This document shows positions 1 to 9,388 of a stretch of DNA of 64,000 nt, one piece after another (position 1 is the stretch's first letter; each line of letters begins with the position of its first letter). Source of the stretch: Akkermansia muciniphila (GTDB taxonomy: Bacteria; Verrucomicrobiota; Verrucomicrobiia; Verrucomicrobiales; Akkermansiaceae); NCBI RefSeq assembly GCF_002884975.1, contig NZ_PJKB01000003.1, positions 164,743-228,742 of the forward strand, read 5' to 3'. The notes under the pieces are model-generated. The model was not told the origin of the DNA and ran no database searches. It was given only the letters and a program-made list of their open reading frames with translations. The position numbers were made by a program, and so were the translations under genes.

Positions 1-3000
1 ACGGAGACGTTGGCCAGAGGCTGCAGGATGCTGCTCTTGTCTTCATTGAGGTACACGTCGTAGGTCAGCTCATACATCGCTCCGAAGCCCCAACCGTTGG
101 TGTCGCCCTGCGTGCTGTAGCTGCCCGTTCCATAATTGACGGTGCGGTTGAGCTTGGCGTCATTCCAGCCCCCCGTCAAAATGAGGGTGTGGGCCCAGCG
201 CCTGTTCTGGTAGCGCCCGAAGAGGTTGACATAGTAGCTGTCCAGGTGGCCGTCCGCCGTGTCTGCCGCGCTGGCCGTCAGGTCACCGTAGTTGGCCGTG
301 AAGGCCGCTCCCATGGTGAAGTGGTCGTTCAGATCCACGTCCATGCCCACGGTGCCGCCCCAGGTGGTGAGCTGGTAACCGCTTTCATCTCCCTTGGTGT
401 CCAGCTTGGCGTAGGAGCCCGTCCCCTGCATCCACATGTGGAAGTAGGGAAGGTCTTCGTTGATATAAGCGGGGTTCACGCCCATCTGGTTGGTACGGTT
501 GCGTATCCATGTCATCTGGTCGCGCAGGGCGTCCCGCTGCGCGATGCCCAGGCTCGTCACCGTGCTGCCCGCCGCCGCAGCCATGGCATGCCTGGCCGCA
601 GAGGGATTGTTCGTCATGTCATTATTGAGGGAGCTCAGGAAGTCGGTAAGCGCCTGGTCCACAGTTCCGTGCCGGGCGGCTTCCCAGACCAGGTTGGCGC
701 CCGCTGTGGAGTTGGCCGTATCCGCCACACTGGCGTAAATATTGTCCGTTTGTTCTTCCGCCTTGAGCACGACTTTATCACCTTCCTGCACCAGGTGCGC
801 GTTCTTGTAGTACGTAAGGAACAGGCCGCCTACCGTCAGCGTATTTTCTCCCAGCTGAATGGTTCCGCCCCCGGTGAGTTCCATCAGCGTGAGTTCCATC
901 GGATTGCCGGACTTCCAGGTGATGTTGATGCCCGGAAGGCTGGTCACATGGAAGGAAGCGCCGTTTTCAATGACGATGTCGCCGGAGGACTGGATGAAGG
1001 TAGAGACCAGGTCTGCGTCCGTGTTCACCGCAAAGGTGGTGGTGGAACCGTTGCCGAAGGTGGCGCCGTCCACGGTCAGGGTGGTATTGAGCGCCGTCAG
1101 CGCATTGTCGCTGGCCTGGATGGTCAGATTACCGTTGTTCACCAGCTTGCCATAGGAGAGGTGAGCCCCGTCCACATCCGCCTTCCCCTGGAGGACCAGG
1201 TTCCCGCCGCTGACCGTCAGGTCCGTATCCGCCCCGGAGCTTCGCAGAACCTGCGTGCCCGCGCCGGACACGTCCAGCGTTCCGGCCCCCAGCGTTCCGT
1301 CAAAGGTGTACGTCTGGCCGGAAGCCGCCTGGATATTCAGGGTCTGTCCGTTCAGCGTCAGGGTGCCGGAGCCTTTCAGGCCGCCCGCGCCGCTGTCCGC
1401 TCCCAGGCTCAGGGAACCGTCCAGGTCCAGCACCACGCCGGAAAGCGCACTGTCCGCGGCCAGCCCCAGGGAGGCGCCTTCCGCAAGGTGAAGCGTGCCC
1501 GTCCCGCTGATTTCCGCATGGGAAAGATTGTCCATAACGCCTGTAAGCGTGAGCGTTCCGTTGGTGCCGATGTCCAGCTTTCCTCCGTTGGCGCCAGATT
1601 CCAGTGTCTGCGCTGTTGCATGGCCTCCAATGCCGATCACCGCAAGGGAACCCGCATCCGCTGAGTCAAGCCGCAGGGCTTCCACATTGGCCGTGCCGTT
1701 GAGCTGGAGAGTCCCCTCCTGCGCAATGATATCTCCCGCCAGCGTCACATTCCCGGACAGGGTGAGCTTGTTGGCTCCCGTCTTGACCAGGTCCGTGTTG
1801 GCTGCCGCGCCGTCCACGCCGCTGATGTTTCCGGCAAAGACGGTATCCACTCCCGCGCCTTCATGGAAGAGGTTGTTTTGCAGCTCAATGCTTCCCTTGT
1901 TGTCCGCCGTGTTGGTGACGATGAGGTTGCCCGTGCCCGTCTGGCCAGGATTGGTTCCCGGCGCGGTCAGGTTCTTGATCACCATGGAGCCGTCCGACTG
2001 GACGTAAAGGTCCTGGTCCACGATCACCGCCTGATAGAAGTTAAGGGCCTGGTTCGTGACCGGATTGTCCGCACTGCCCGTGCCGTCCACGGAGGACACG
2101 TAAACCAGGTCCGTATCACCGGAGAGAACGATGCTGCCTCCGTTGACGTCTACAATGCCGAAGCCGAGCGCGGCAAAAAGCGGATTGGCCGTGATGTGGC
2201 TCTTGAGCGTTTCAAGGTCCTGCGCAAAACCGCCGTTGGTGAGCAGGATTTCCAGATTGCCGCCCGCCGTTTTCATGGCATCCATGACGCTGGTGAGGTC
2301 CAGCGTGAGCGTGGAGCCGTCCCCGAAGGAGATGTTGCCCAGGTTGTCCCCCGTTCCGTTAAACTGGATAAGGGCGTCTGCCCCCGTGAACGGATCGCCG
2401 GAAATGTTGTCAGCGCTCAGGGCCAGTGTGTTGCCCGTTCCGTTAACGGTCCAGGTGGAGCCGTTCTTAAGCCCGGTGATCTGCGTGCCCGCCGTGGTGG
2501 TGGCGACCGTTCCCAGTTTGGAAGCGTCCAGGCCGCCCAGGGAGATATTGCCGGAATCGGCAATTGCACTGACATTCACGCGGTTTGTAGCCGTTCCGGC
2601 GTAGTTCCCGGCATTTGCCAGGCCGCCGGACTGAATGAGGATGTTGGTTGTGGCCGCGGCATCAGAGAGGTCCAGCGTGCCTTTGGCCAGCGTCAGCGTA
2701 CCCGTCAGCCCGTTGGCGCGGTCTCCCACCGCAAAGGTGCCCGCGGTGTTGACGGTGAGGCTGCCTGCACCCGTGATGGTTCCGGCCCATGCGGCATTGT
2801 CCCCCGTACCGTCGCCGAGCTGGACAGTGGAGTTCTGCTCAATGCTCAAGGCTCCCGTACTGGTATTCGCCCCGGTCAGGACGAGCTTGTCCGTTCCGCG
2901 CACGTTCAAATTGGCGGTGTCAATGACGTTGCCGGCATAAAGAAGGTCTTTCCCCGTGCCGCTGTAATTGACCCGGAAGGTGCCCGCACCGCCCAGGGAA

Positions 3001-6000
3001 ACGGCCTTGATGAATTCTCCCGTTCCCAGCGTGGCCGCCGCGCCGCCGTTGCCGAAGGCAAGAACAACATTCCCCTGGCCGGAGTGCATAGTTCCCGTAA
3101 AGCCGGTGAGATTGCCGGTGAAGATGGCTGTCATCGTCGGATCGCCTGCCGCCGTGGTTCCCAGGTTGGCCCCGGCGTCACTCGTCAAGTCGCCCCCGAA
3201 CGTCACGGTCTGGTTGGAATTGCCGTTCAGCCAGCCTCCGGCAGCCGTCACATGGATATCCGCATTCACGGGGTTGGCGGCATCACTGACAAAAAAGCCG
3301 CGGCCGTCCAGCTCCAGGCTGGCTCCTCCGATCGCGGCGGCATTGGCAAACCCCACTTCATTCCACGCGGCATTGGTACCGTTGCCCACCAGCTTGAACG
3401 TGCCCGTAAAGCCGCTGTTGTCCCCGCTGACGGAATAACGTCCGCCGCCCGGATTCGTGCCGCCTTCCTTGTGCCCGAGCACCAGGGAGCCGGCGCCGGA
3501 AATGCGTCCGGACAGCGTGTCCGTCATCGTGCTGTTATGGGCGCGGTTGTCCCGTATCTGGAGAGTGGCGTTTTCAGCGATGGAGATGTTTCCGCTCCAG
3601 GTCCGGGTGCCGCTGTTGGCCCCGATGTCATAGAACAGGGTTCCGCCGTTGACGGTGATGGCGCCGGTAAAGGTGCCCGTCAGCGTAGTGGCGACCGTCA
3701 GCATGCCCGCACCGAGTTTCACGATTTCCCTGTTGCCCAGGTCCTGGGTATAGGTGGCCCAGGTAATGTTGTTTCCATTGGTATCCACCCGGACGGCAGC
3801 CGTACTGGCGGCGGCGTCAATGAGTCCGGAAATATCCTGCGCAGCCCCCGTTCCGTACATGAACGTGCCCCCGGCAAAGATAAGCTTATTGGTTGCCACC
3901 AGACCCGTCGTGCCATCCGTGGTTCCCGCCGTGTTAAGCGCCAGCGTACCCCCGGCCAGGGTCACCGTCCCCGTGCCGAGGCCCTGGACGGCATTCAGGT
4001 TGAGGGTGCCGGCGGAGATGGTGGTACCGCCGGAGAAGGTGTTAGTCCCCGTGTTCTCAATGGTCAGCTCCCCTTCCCCCCGTTTGACGAGCGCCACCGG
4101 AGAGGCCCCGTCCACAATGGCCCCCGTTCCCGTGAACGTATAAGCCGTATCCGTATTATTAACGGTAATGCGGGCGGCGGAAACATTGCCGTCCAGCGTA
4201 ACGGAGGAAGCGGCCACCCCTGCCAGGTCTTCAAAGTTGGCGGATTTCGTGGCATCATAAGCCACGGCCGTTCCATCCTTGTCCAGCCAGATGGTCCCCC
4301 CGCCGGACACGGTCCAGGTTCCCGCCGCGCCGCCATTCCAGTTGAGGGCTTCCCCCAGCGCCTTCACGCGCAGGTAAAGCGTGTTCCCCATCAGTTCCAG
4401 AACATAACTGTAATCACCGGAAAGCCCGGCGGGATCAAAGGTAAAGTTGCTTGCCGTGAGTGTGCCGAAGCTGTCCGCAGTAATCAGCTTGTAGTCGTTT
4501 TCCATGGTCTGGTCCACTCCGCTGATAGTCAGCGTCAGCGTTCCTTCCGAATTGAAGGAGAGCGTGCCGCCCGACTGGATGACGGAAGCGCTGGCGGAAT
4601 TCATCCCCGTCAGGTCCATCGTCAGCCCGGAAGCCTGGGACAAGGTCATGTTGCCCACGGAGGTAAGCCGCGCCCCGGCGCCCAGGGTAATGGAGTTGCC
4701 GAAGGTGACGCCCCCGGTGAGCCCGAAGCTGAGCTCGCCGCCGGAAACCGTCAGCGCATTCGCAAAGCCGGTGGCGGAACTCAGCGTCAGCTTGCCCGTG
4801 CCGCTCTTGGTAAAGGCGCTCCGGCCGTCCAGCACCGTTGCGTTGGCAATAGTGGCGTCCGTTCCTTCCCCTGCGGAAATTTCGTCAAATCCGGTAATCG
4901 TGGCATTGGTGAACATGTCCGCGCGCGTCACGCCGTTCAGGTTCAGCACGCTTTTGGTGACTACATCCCCGCGCCCCTGCCCGGAAAGAGTTGTCGTCCC
5001 GGTAAAGACGGCGTCATTGCCCGTAATGGTCACGTTGGCCAGCGCCGTGGTCAGGGAAGTGCCGTTGACCTTCTGACCGCCCGCATAAATGGCGGCATTG
5101 TTAAACGTGCCTCCGCTGATGGAAAGGTTGGCTTCTCCGATCGTCAACGCTGCCCCGGTATTGTTACGTTCCACATAAGTGCCCAAGGATATTTGCGCTC
5201 CGTCAAACGTGCCCCCTGTAATCGTGATATTGGTGGCGCCGATATTCCCGGTGAGGCCAGCGGTAGCAGTTCCGTTAACGTAGGAACCACCCCAAATCTG
5301 GCCTGTATACGTGCCGGATTTGAACGTCAGATTGGTAGAGCCTGTAATATTGAACGTACTTTCCCCGGTTTCCACCCAGCTTCCCCCCGCAATCATGGCC
5401 GCTACCGTGCCACTGCCCAAGTCCAGCGTCATATTGGTATCGGTTAAATTCCAAGTGGAAGTATTTGTCCGGGTACCTGCAAAAATTTTCTTGGTTCCGT
5501 CTCCTGAAAAAGTAGCTCCCGTGATGGTTGTCGTCACTCCCTGCGCAAACAAATTTTGTGCAAAGGTTCCTCCCGTGATTTCCATGGAAGCGGACGAATT
5601 GGCTGCAATATTTGCAGCAGAACCTGATGCGGTCGCATCGGACAAACCATACACATTCCCATTATACTGGCCTCCCGTAATTCTCAATTTGGCCGTATAC
5701 GCATTCGTGCCGTCTCCCAATTGGACAAGCCCCCTTCCCAGAAGGGCAACGGAGCCGTTAAAAGTCCCTCCGTCCAGATTCAGGGCAACGTTTCCAAGAA
5801 TGGTTGACTTTTGTCCCACGCCACGTGTTGTTCCGGCTGTTACCAGCTGGGCGAAAGTTCCGCCGTCAATGGTGAAGGTGACGTCTCCCGTATGGCGGAA
5901 GGATTCCTGCCCCAGTCCTATGCACCACCTGGCGTCCGGCGAGCTAACCGAAGTTCCAGCCCATTCTCCCCCATGGATATTGACAATATATGTTCCTGTC

Positions 6001-6506
6001 GTCCGGAACGCATCCGCCTTGTTGCCATCTCCCACCAGGCAGAAGCCATTGATCGCCCCCGCATTCTGGTCTACATTGAGGGTGATGTCGGCGGCCACTA
6101 CCCGGTCCTGATTGCTCCACCCCATCAACTGGGGATTTGTATTCAGCAGGGAAGTTCCGGCCCCGATATTGATCACAAAGGAATTGGTCCCTCCCAGAGT
6201 AACGCCTCCGGCGGTACCCGCAACATTCCATAATTGCAGCCCCGTATAAGTTCCTCCTTCCAGATTGAGAACCCGGTTATAGCCCCCCTCATAGGTTCCG
6301 GCAGCCGTAATATCCGTTAAATAGATGGCACCGGGGGAATCCGCCTGGGTTACGGGATCCCCTGCCGGCGGCGTAATCGTATACTGGTCGTCAGCAAAGG
6401 AAATCGTCGTTTCTCCGTTACCCGTTAATGTATAGGCAGCCCATGACGGAGAAATGAAACAGGCCAGAAGAGCGGACAGGAGGGGAAGGGGCAAATGCAG
6501 ACGCAT
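1..6506 (-). CDS. Giant autotransporter with beta-strand repeats (5' part; C-terminus beyond left edge)
   Basis: About 2168 codons stay open on the minus strand from an ATG at 6506 to the window edge; the same frame was checked at both ends and near 3740. The protein starts with a signal peptide (MRLHLPLPLLSALLACF, then SPSWA before the probable cut). Most of the passenger is built of Gly/Thr/Asn/Ala-rich units of the form LTVNGGTL / KLGAGMLTV, the pattern of autotransporter-associated beta-strand (PATR) repeats, which fold as a beta-helix. The leftmost residues (DVYLNEDKSSILQPLANVS) resemble the start of an outer-membrane autotransporter beta-barrel, so most of that domain lies off the window. 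The passenger is expected at the cell surface, with adhesion or matrix contact as the usual role; no catalytic motif was seen. Confidence 0.9.
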   Translation of the reverse strand, partial: MRLHLPLPLLSALLACFISPSWAAYTLTGNGETTISFADDQYTITPPAGDPVTQADSPGAIYLTDITAAGTYEGGYNRVLNLEGGTYTGLQLWNVAGTAGGVTLGGTNSFVINIGAGTSLLNTNPQLMGWSNQDRVVAADITLNVDQNAGAINGFCLVGDGNKADAFRTTGTYIVNIHGGEWAGTSVSSPDARWCIGLGQESFRHTGDVTFTIDGGTFAQLVTAGTTRGVGQKSTILGNVALNLDGGTFNGSVALLGRGLVQLGDGTNAYTAKLRITGGQYNGNVYGLSDATASGSAANIAANSSASMEITGGTFAQNLFAQGVTTTITGATFSGDGTKKIFAGTRTNTSTWNLTDTNMTLDLGSGTVAAMIAGGSWVETGESTFNITGSTNLTFKSGTYTGQIWGGSYVNGTATAGLTGNIGATNITITGGTFDGAQISLGTYVERNNTGAALTIGEANLSISGGTFNNAAIYAGGQKVNGTSLTTALANVTITGNDAVFTGTTTLSGQGRGDVVTKSVLNLNGVTRADMFTNATITGFDEISAGEGTDATIANATVLDGRSAFTKSGTGKLTLSSATGFANALTVSGGELSFGLTGGVTFGNSITLGAGARLTSVGNMTLSQASGLTMDLTGMNSASASVIQSGGTLSFNSEGTLTLTISGVDQTMENDYKLITADSFGTLTASNFTFDPAGLSGDYSYVLELMGNTLYLRVKALGEALNWNGGAAGTWTVSGGGTIWLDKDGTAVAYDATKSANFEDLAGVAASSVTLDGNVSAARITVNNTDTAYTFTGTGAIVDGASPVALVKRGEGELTIENTGTNTFSGGTTISAGTLNLNAVQGLGTGTVTLAGGTLALNTAGTTDGTTGLVATNKLIFAGGTFMYGTGAAQDISGLIDAAASTAAVRVDTNGNNITWATYTQDLGNREIVKLGAGMLTVATTLTGTFTGAITVNGGTLFYDIGANSGTRTWSGNISIAENATLQIRDNRAHNSTMTDTLSGRISGAGSLVLGHKEGGTNPGGGRYSVSGDNSGFTGTFKLVGNGTNAAWNEVGFANAAAIGGASLELDGRGFFVSDAANPVNADIHVTAAGGWLNGNSNQTVTFGGDLTSDAGANLGTTAAGDPTMTAIFTGNLTGFTGTMHSGQGNVVLAFGNGGAAATLGTGEFIKAVSLGGAGTFRVNYSGTGKDLLYAGNVIDTANLNVRGTDKLVLTGANTSTGALSIEQNSTVQLGDGTGDNAAWAGTITGAGSLTVNTAGTFAVGDRANGLTGTLTLAKGTLDLSDAAATTNILIQSGGLANAGNYAGTATNRVNVSAIADSGNISLGGLDASKLGTVATTTAGTQITGLKNGSTWTVNGTGNTLALSADNISGDPFTGADALIQFNGTGDNLGNISFGDGSTLTLDLTSVMDAMKTAGGNLEILLTNGGFAQDLETLKSHITANPLFAALGFGIVDVNGGSIVLSGDTDLVYVSSVDGTGSADNPVTNQALNFYQAVIVDQDLYVQSDGSMVIKNLTAPGTNPGQTGTGNLIVTNTADNKGSIELQNNLFHEGAGVDTVFAGNISGVDGAAANTDLVKTGANKLTLSGNVTLAGDIIAQEGTLQLNGTANVEALRLDSADAGSLAVIGIGGHATAQTLESGANGGKLDIGTNGTLTLTGVMDNLSHAEISGTGTLHLAEGASLGLAADSALSGVVLDLDGSLSLGADSGAGGLKGSGTLTLNGQTLNIQAASGQTYTFDGTLGAGTLDVSGAGTQVLRSSGADTDLTVSGGNLVLQGKADVDGAHLSYGKLVNNGNLTIQASDNALTALNTTLTVDGATFGNGSTTTFAVNTDADLVSTFIQSSGDIVIENGASFHVTSLPGINITWKSGNPMELTLMELTGGGTIQLGENTLTVGGLFLTYYKNAHLVQEGDKVVLKAEEQTDNIYASVADTANSTAGANLVWEAARHGTVDQALTDFLSSLNNDMTNNPSAARHAMAAAAGSTVTSLGIAQRDALRDQMTWIRNRTNQMGVNPAYINEDLPYFHMWMQGTGSYAKLDTKGDESGYQLTTWGGTVGMDVDLNDHFTMGAAFTANYGDLTASAADTADGHLDSYYVNLFGRYQNRRWAHTLILTGGWNDAKLNRTVNYGTGSYSTQGDTNGWGFGAMYELTYDVYLNEDKSSILQPLANVS

Positions 6507-6572
6507 AATTATGTAACGTGTTAATAATGAATAATAAATTATATACCAGACTATATTGTTAGTAATAATTAA

Positions 6573-6587
6573 CGGATTTAAAATCCG
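6573..6587. repeat. Palindrome CGGATTT-A-AAATCCG, copy 1
   Basis: Perfect 7-bp arms around one central base, about 67 bp upstream of the autotransporter start. The same sequence in opposite orientation lies at 6732-6746, and a related GCCGGATT-AAA-AATCCGGC lies at 35782-35800. It could be a regulator site or a small dispersed intergenic repeat. Confidence 0.5.
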
Positions 6588-6731
6588 GAGTCAATGACAA
6601 TTTTTAATATCAAGCGCTTTAGGATGGTTGACCGGATTAAAACGTAAGAAGAGGGGAAGGAGGCCGTTCCAGTTTCAAGTTCGGGCATTATCAATATTTT
6701 ATTGTTGCCTGGTCCTATTTATAAACATTTC

Positions 6732-6746
6732 CGGATTTTAAATCCG
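6732..6746. repeat. Palindrome CGGATTT-T-AAATCCG, copy 2
   Basis: Exact reverse complement of the palindrome at 6573-6587, 145 bp away in the same intergenic region. It lies 140 bp before tRNA-Asp. Confidence 0.5.
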
Positions 6747-6885
6747 CCCGTATATTTCCCCACTTCTCCCAACAGGAACGGCCTGCATGCAGGAAAAAGT
6801 GATTTCTTGTCTTGCATTCCCATGGGAGTACCTGTATAAGCCTCCACGTCCCCGCCGCAAGGCAGGAATACAGCACCAAGGTCAG

Positions 6886-6963
6886 GGAGCGGTAGCTCAG
6901 TTCGGTTAGAGCGCCAGCCTGTCACGCTGGAGGTCGCGGGTTCGAGCCCCGTCCGCTTCGCCA
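6886..6963 (+). tRNA. tRNA-Asp (anticodon GTC)
   Basis: Complete cloverleaf. The acceptor stem GGAGCGG pairs with CCGCTTC (one G-T). The D-arm is GCTC...GAGC, and the anticodon stem CCAGC/GCTGG encloses the loop CTGTCAC with anticodon GTC. The T-arm carries TTCGAGC. The 3' CCA is encoded in the gene, and a terminator follows closely. Confidence 0.97.
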
Positions 6964-6980
6964 CCTTGTTCAAGAGAATC

Positions 6981-7003
6981 GCCGCCTCCGGGCGGCTTTT
7001 TTG
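6981..7003 (+). terminator. Rho-independent terminator after tRNA-Asp
   Basis: GCCGCC-TCCG-GGCGGC hairpin followed by TTTTTT, 17 bases after the tRNA 3' end. It probably ends the tRNA transcript. Confidence 0.85.
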
Positions 7004-7104
7004 TTCCCGGAAAGCCCGGGGCCTGGAAAACAGGCAGCCCGGCGGGAATGTTTTACTGGAAAAGGGGGCCAGGACCCGGTAGAATGGGAGCCAGCATTAC
7101 AATC

Positions 7105-8646
7105 ATGAGCATACTTTCGGACCGTCTTTCCGAGGAAATACTGCAAGCCCGCCAGCGCGTTTACACCGTTGGCGAACCAACTCCTCTTCAACGATTGAAT
7201 CTGCCGGGCATCAAGGCCCCGGTGTACGCCAAAAGGGAGGACCTGGGACCCATCCGGGCCTACAAATGGCGCGGAGCCTTCAACTGCATGGCCGCGCTAA
7301 GCCAGGAAGCGCGGGACAAGGGCATTGTGGCGGCCTCAGCCGGCAACCACGCCCAGGGCGTGGCCCTGGCAGCCAGCGTCCTGAACTGCCAGGCAACCAT
7401 TTTCATGCCCCGGTCCACACCGGAGGTGAAACAGACGGAGGTGCGCCGCCATGGCGGCAGGCACGTGCAGATCATCCTCCACGGCGACTGTTATGACGAG
7501 ACGGCCACTGCCGCCCATGAGTACGCGGAAACCCACGGAAGCACCTTCGTGCATCCCTATGACGACCTGGTGACGATGGGGGGCCAGGGAACGCTGGCTG
7601 ATGAAGTGGTGATGAGCGGGGAAGGCCCATTTGACCGCGCCTATGTAGCCATCGGCGGGGGCGGCCTGGCCGCGGCCGTAGCCTGCTGGCTGAAAAAATT
7701 CTGGCCGGACATCAAGGTGATCGGCGTGGAAGGCGTGGACCAGGCCTCCATGAAAACCTCCATGGAACAGAACCACCGGGTGAATCTGGATTACGTGGAC
7801 GTGTTCTGTGACGGCACCGCCGTCCATATCCCCGGGGAACTGACCTATCCCCTCTGCCGGGAGCTGATCGACGAGTTCGTAACCGTCACCAACAACGAGG
7901 TCTGCCAGGCCATCAGGGCCATGTGGGAGTCCTCCCGCGTGGTGCCGGAACCTTCCGGAGCCATGAGCCTGGCAGGATTCCTGAAACAATGGAACCAGGG
8001 AGAAGTGAAGCCTGATGAAAAGAGTTTCGTGGTCATTTCCGGCGCCAACATGGACTTCACCCACCTCACCCAGATCGCCCGGCAGGCGGGCATCGGCAAC
8101 CATGAAACGCGCTACCTGCGCATTTCCATGGATTCCAAGCGCGGGCAGGTTCTCAAGTACCTGCGCCACATCCCGCAGGATACCACGCTGGTGGACGTGC
8201 AGTACGGCAAGACGGAAGGAGCCGCCCAGTACCCCGTGTTCGGCATTGCCGCTTCTGACGAGGATCTGGACACCATCCGCACGACGCTGAAGAAGAAGGG
8301 AATCGAGTTTGAAGACATCAGTGAGGATGACGACGTGCGCTTCCGCATGATTCACTACCAGGCGGAGCTGTGCCAGCATCCCCTGTTCGTCCACATTGAA
8401 TTTCCGGAACGCGCCGGGGCCTTTCTTGACTTTATGGAACGCATCGCGGACCTGGCCTCCCTCTGCTATTTCAACTATACCTATACCGGGGAACGCGTGG
8501 GCCGCGCCCTGGTGGGCATGGAGTTTGAATCCGCGGAAGACCGGGAGACCATCAGGGAACGCATGGGCGCTTTTTCCAAGAACATCATCCGGTCCATCCG
8601 GGAGATATCTCCGGAGGCATTCAACCGGATCATGGGAAGTAAATAG
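7105..8646 (+). CDS. ilvA: Threonine ammonia-lyase, biosynthetic
   Basis: Converts threonine to 2-oxobutanoate plus ammonia, the committed step to isoleucine. The N-terminal part is a fold-type II PLP enzyme: YKWRGAFN carries the PLP lysine (about K54), SAGNHAQG is the substrate loop and GGGGLAAA binds the PLP phosphate. The C-terminal third, with the motif FPERAGAF, is the ACT-like regulatory domain that gives feedback control in long (about 510-aa) IlvA enzymes. I chose the ATG at 7105 (MSILSDRL), where family similarity begins; in-frame ATGs at 7048 and 7084 would add residues unlike the family. The gene appears to stand alone, followed by an inverted repeat and maf. Confidence 0.93.
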   Translation: MSILSDRLSEEILQARQRVYTVGEPTPLQRLNLPGIKAPVYAKREDLGPIRAYKWRGAFNCMAALSQEARDKGIVAASAGNHAQGVALAASVLNCQATIFMPRSTPEVKQTEVRRHGGRHVQIILHGDCYDETATAAHEYAETHGSTFVHPYDDLVTMGGQGTLADEVVMSGEGPFDRAYVAIGGGGLAAAVACWLKKFWPDIKVIGVEGVDQASMKTSMEQNHRVNLDYVDVFCDGTAVHIPGELTYPLCRELIDEFVTVTNNEVCQAIRAMWESSRVVPEPSGAMSLAGFLKQWNQGEVKPDEKSFVVISGANMDFTHLTQIARQAGIGNHETRYLRISMDSKRGQVLKYLRHIPQDTTLVDVQYGKTEGAAQYPVFGIAASDEDLDTIRTTLKKKGIEFEDISEDDDVRFRMIHYQAELCQHPLFVHIEFPERAGAFLDFMERIADLASLCYFNYTYTGERVGRALVGMEFESAEDRETIRERMGAFSKNIIRSIREISPEAFNRIMGSK

Positions 8647-8657
8647 TTAATCATTAA

Positions 8658-8700
8658 AAGTTAATAGAGATTGAAAATATTAGCTCTTCGCTATTAACTT
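8658..8700. repeat. Inverted repeat AAGTTAATAG / CTATTAACTT between ilvA and maf
   Basis: Perfect 10-bp arms (8658-8667 and 8691-8700) separated by 23 A+T-rich bases, just after the ilvA stop and before maf. There is no T-run after it on the plus strand, so it is not a classical terminator. It may be a weak hairpin terminator or an intergenic repeat. Confidence 0.4.
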
Positions 8701-8721
8701 CCCACTACTGGTTCCCCTTTC

Positions 8722-9291
8722 ATGCTTCCTCCCATTATCCTGGCCTCCCAATCACCGCGGCGGCGCGATTTACTGGCGAAGGCCGGCGTGGCTTTCTCCA
8801 TCGTCGTGCGGGATACGGAGGAATTGAAAGACGCCGCCATGCCACCGCAGGAACTCTGCCTGCACAATGCCAGGGCCAAGGCGGAAGCGGTGTTCCGGGA
8901 ACATCCGGATTCCACCGTGGTAGGCGCGGATACGCTCGTTTTCCTGGACAGACGCCCCCTGGGCAAGCCGCAGGATGAGGAGGAAGCCCGCTCCATGCTC
9001 CGCATGCTCTCCGGGCGCACGCACCACGTGTGCACGGCAGTCTCCATCCAGTCCCCGCTGGGAGTAAAGGACATCGCCGTGCTGACGGAAGTCACCTTCC
9101 GGACACTGACGGAGGCAGATATACGCCGTTACATGGAGCTGGTGAACGTGATGGACAAGGCCGGGTCCTATGCCTTCCAGGAGCACGGGGAGATGATCAT
9201 TTCCTCCGTGCGCGGCGATACGGACAATGTGATCGGCCTGCCGGTCAACAACGTGCTGGAATGCCTGAAAAGCCTGGGCTACCTACTATAG
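8722..9291 (+). CDS. maf: Maf-family nucleoside triphosphate pyrophosphatase
   Basis: House-cleaning enzyme that hydrolyses dTTP/UTP or modified NTPs to monophosphates. The protein has the full Maf signature: LASQSPRRRDLL near the N-terminus, GADTLVFLD in the middle with the catalytic Asp, and MDKAGSYAFQEHGE, which matches the family motif DKAGaYaIQ. The length of 189 aa is normal. It lies 75 bp after ilvA and ends convergently with hflX. Which Maf subgroup (YhdE or YceF) applies is judged only from the DKAG motif, which favours the YhdE type. Confidence 0.92.
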   Translation: MLPPIILASQSPRRRDLLAKAGVAFSIVVRDTEELKDAAMPPQELCLHNARAKAEAVFREHPDSTVVGADTLVFLDRRPLGKPQDEEEARSMLRMLSGRTHHVCTAVSIQSPLGVKDIAVLTEVTFRTLTEADIRRYMELVNVMDKAGSYAFQEHGEMIISSVRGDTDNVIGLPVNNVLECLKSLGYLL

Positions 9292-9388
9292 ACCGATCAA
9301 GCATTCGGACGCTGTTTCCCGGAAAGGGTCCTCTTGCTTTCAATGCTCTTCAGACGGGAAAGCGGTTTTACTGCAAGCCGGGAAGGCT

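Larger units (their letters stand above)
6507..6885. other. Intergenic region upstream of the autotransporter
   Basis: A+T-rich stretch between the autotransporter start (minus strand) and tRNA-Asp (plus strand). It should contain the promoters of both. On the minus strand a TATAAT-like hexamer lies about 35 bases before the autotransporter ATG. Two copies of the palindrome CGGATTTnAAATCCG occur here (6573-6587 and 6732-6746). I see no credible gene. Confidence 0.5.

Noticed and set aside
189-1664. 491-aa plus-strand frame
   Set aside because: Antisense to the autotransporter; same composition artefact.
1863-5447. 1194-aa plus-strand frame
   Set aside because: Lies wholly antisense to the autotransporter repeats; it is Arg/Gly/His/Val-rich with no domain, produced by GC bias.
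6719-6973. 84-aa minus-strand frame with TGLEPATSSVTG
   Set aside because: It is the antisense of tRNA-Asp; this string is a familiar misannotation over tRNA genes.
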